Shown here: positions 63,041 to 64,000 of the stretch, one piece after another
Layout of the letters: each line of letters begins with the position of its first letter
How positions within the stretch are numbered: position 1 is the stretch's first letter
Position numbers and translations under genes: made by a program
From: Taibaiella helva
GTDB lineage: Bacteria; Bacteroidota; Bacteroidia; Chitinophagales; Chitinophagaceae
Reading direction: 5' to 3'
NCBI RefSeq assembly: GCF_003545695.1
Contig: NZ_QUZZ01000017.1
Coordinates: 1 to 64,000 of the forward strand
Length of the DNA: 64,000 nt
Notes under the pieces: model-generated
The model's input: the letters and a program-made list of their open reading frames with translations, nothing else
What the model was told of the DNA's origin: nothing
The model's database searches: none

Positions 63041-64000
63041 ATGAAATATAGGTACTGTATCCTGGTTCTGGCACTGTTGCTGCTTCATTACGATAGCGTA
63101 AGAGCACAGGTCCAATCGGCGCATACCGATTTCCTGAGGTCTGAGGACAGGAAATTTTTCCAGGATGTTTTTGTAACTGCCGGTAAAGAACAGGAGGCCT
63201 TGCTGCAGATCGCCTGCTATCGTTATACCGGCACGGATAGTGCAAAAGTGTACCAGCATCAATCGGAGCAGAAGCTGAAGAAAGGGCTTTCCCGCATTAT
63301 CCTTGCCTTCCAGGAAGCCCGGGGTCATTACGAGGTCCGGCCTGCGTTTGCAGCAGTGATCAGGAAGACAGGCTTGATACCGCCGGGAAGCTACCGGCTG
63401 TTCTTAACGATCCGGTCGGATGATAAGGTTTACCAGCAACAATTTCTTCATGAGCAGGATACGTTGCTGCCGGTACTTTCTGCTGCCCGCAAAGAGATCG
63501 GCGAGGTGTTGGATCCGGCAGGCGCCAGCCTTTTTCCCTCATTGCAGCAACCTGCTGCGGTAACGAAAGTAGCCGCCGCGATAGAGCGCTCGCAGTTCCG
63601 GCTGCAACGCCATTTCAGGAAAAGGGGATTGCAGCCGGTCTTTTCCAGGAAGGAAAATAAGGAAGTCATTGACCTCTATGCCGACGATTGGTATATGGGG
63701 CGCTACGAGCTGGAAAGCAATGCAGGCCTGCGCGACGCCTTAAACAGGGAACGGGACGCAATCCAAGGCAATATCGGCTCGCTTACCGGCAACACGTTCG
63801 GTAACTATACCTCGCTGGTCTCGCAGTTCAAGGAGCTGAAGAAGAACAGCCAGGAGAACAAAGAGCTTAAGGCGGAGCTTGCGGTATCGGCTAATTTCAG
63901 CAATGATCAGGAGCCCTTCTCCAGGCAGGACAATAATTTTTATGAAGCCAGGGGCACGCTGGAATTTCCGCTATTCGATATTCCCGTCAGCGTATCGGGC
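63041..64000 (+). CDS. Secreted protein of unknown function, cut by the window edge
   Basis: ATG 63041 opens a frame that runs 320 codons to the window end without a stop. Signal peptide MKYRYCILVLALLLLHYDSV-RAQ. Then a globular region, and a segment with heptad-like Lys/Glu/Leu (FKELKKNSQENKELKAELAV), ending in GTLEFPLFDIPVSVSG-type strands. No family recognised. The 289-bp gap before it is very AT-rich, with runs of T that probably hold its promoter. Confidence 0.75.
   Translation, partial: MKYRYCILVLALLLLHYDSVRAQVQSAHTDFLRSEDRKFFQDVFVTAGKEQEALLQIACYRYTGTDSAKVYQHQSEQKLKKGLSRIILAFQEARGHYEVRPAFAAVIRKTGLIPPGSYRLFLTIRSDDKVYQQQFLHEQDTLLPVLSAARKEIGEVLDPAGASLFPSLQQPAAVTKVAAAIERSQFRLQRHFRKRGLQPVFSRKENKEVIDLYADDWYMGRYELESNAGLRDALNRERDAIQGNIGSLTGNTFGNYTSLVSQFKELKKNSQENKELKAELAVSANFSNDQEPFSRQDNNFYEARGTLEFPLFDIPVSVSG

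Overview
The window looks like a chromosome segment from a Bacteroidota bacterium, most likely Chitinophagaceae or a close relative. The signs are promoters of the TTTG-N19-TAnnTTTG type, a type IX secretion C-terminal sorting domain, DUF6443-type RHS proteins, DUF5686, a Y_Y_Y/LytS-type hybrid sensor, an IntDOT-like tyrosine recombinase and few strong Shine-Dalgarno sequences. This is inferred from gene families and sequence style, not from a search.

Positions 202-17288 form an integrative island in a tRNA-Lys(UUU) gene. A 15-bp direct repeat (202-216 and 17274-17288) matches the 3' end of the tRNA. The integrase lies beside the intact tRNA, and GGTACCC-type arm sites lie at both ends. The cargo, mostly on the minus strand, is: a double-NUMOD4 protein with degenerate HNH motifs; a polymorphic-toxin operon (a 1146-aa secreted YD-repeat partner, a 1508-aa RHS protein ending in a Tae4-like peptidoglycan amidase, and a lipoprotein that is probably its immunity protein); a structured attC-like repeat; an AT-rich orphan gene with two IF2-N-like modules; an AbiEii-like nucleotidyltransferase with a DUF6922 partner; two small genes (one an excisionase-like HTH); and the integrase. 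The sequence left of 202 looks like the int-side end of a second related element that runs out of the window.

From 17.5 to 33 kb: an MBL hydrolase; a sodium/solute symporter preceded by an overlapping 32-aa membrane peptide; a fatty-acid-desaturase-type protein; an ArsR-VOC-SRPBCC/DoxX-DUF4166 operon whose last gene is frameshifted; a rhomboid protease; and a DNA-alkylation repair cluster (AlkA, a free-standing Ada zinc domain, a 2OG-Fe(II) oxygenase, an AraC-Ada methyltransferase). That cluster is interrupted by a large sensor kinase bracketed by two copies of an intergenic repeat. Then come a Pr6Pr-like membrane protein, a lipoprotein and a truncated haemoglobin.

From 33 to 64 kb: an orphan RfbH-type dehydratase; a YdeI-type protein; a membrane-anchored MutS-like ATPase; DUF2252; an Nramp-UspA fusion with a DtxR/MntR-like operator over its -7 element; VOC, secreted, membrane and T9SS-sorted proteins; DUF1801; an alpha/beta hydrolase; the elongasome pair RodA/PBP2; two sensor kinases; a fused SpmA-SpmB protein; an AraC regulator; DUF4268; DUF5686; a DinB-like protein; TcdA and TatD; and a secreted protein cut by the window edge.

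The most interesting parts are the tRNA-Lys island (RHS-Tae4 toxin, IF2-N protein, attC-like repeat, possible tandem neighbour), the symporter-coupled micropeptide, and the operator designs at 40.75 and 43.06 kb.
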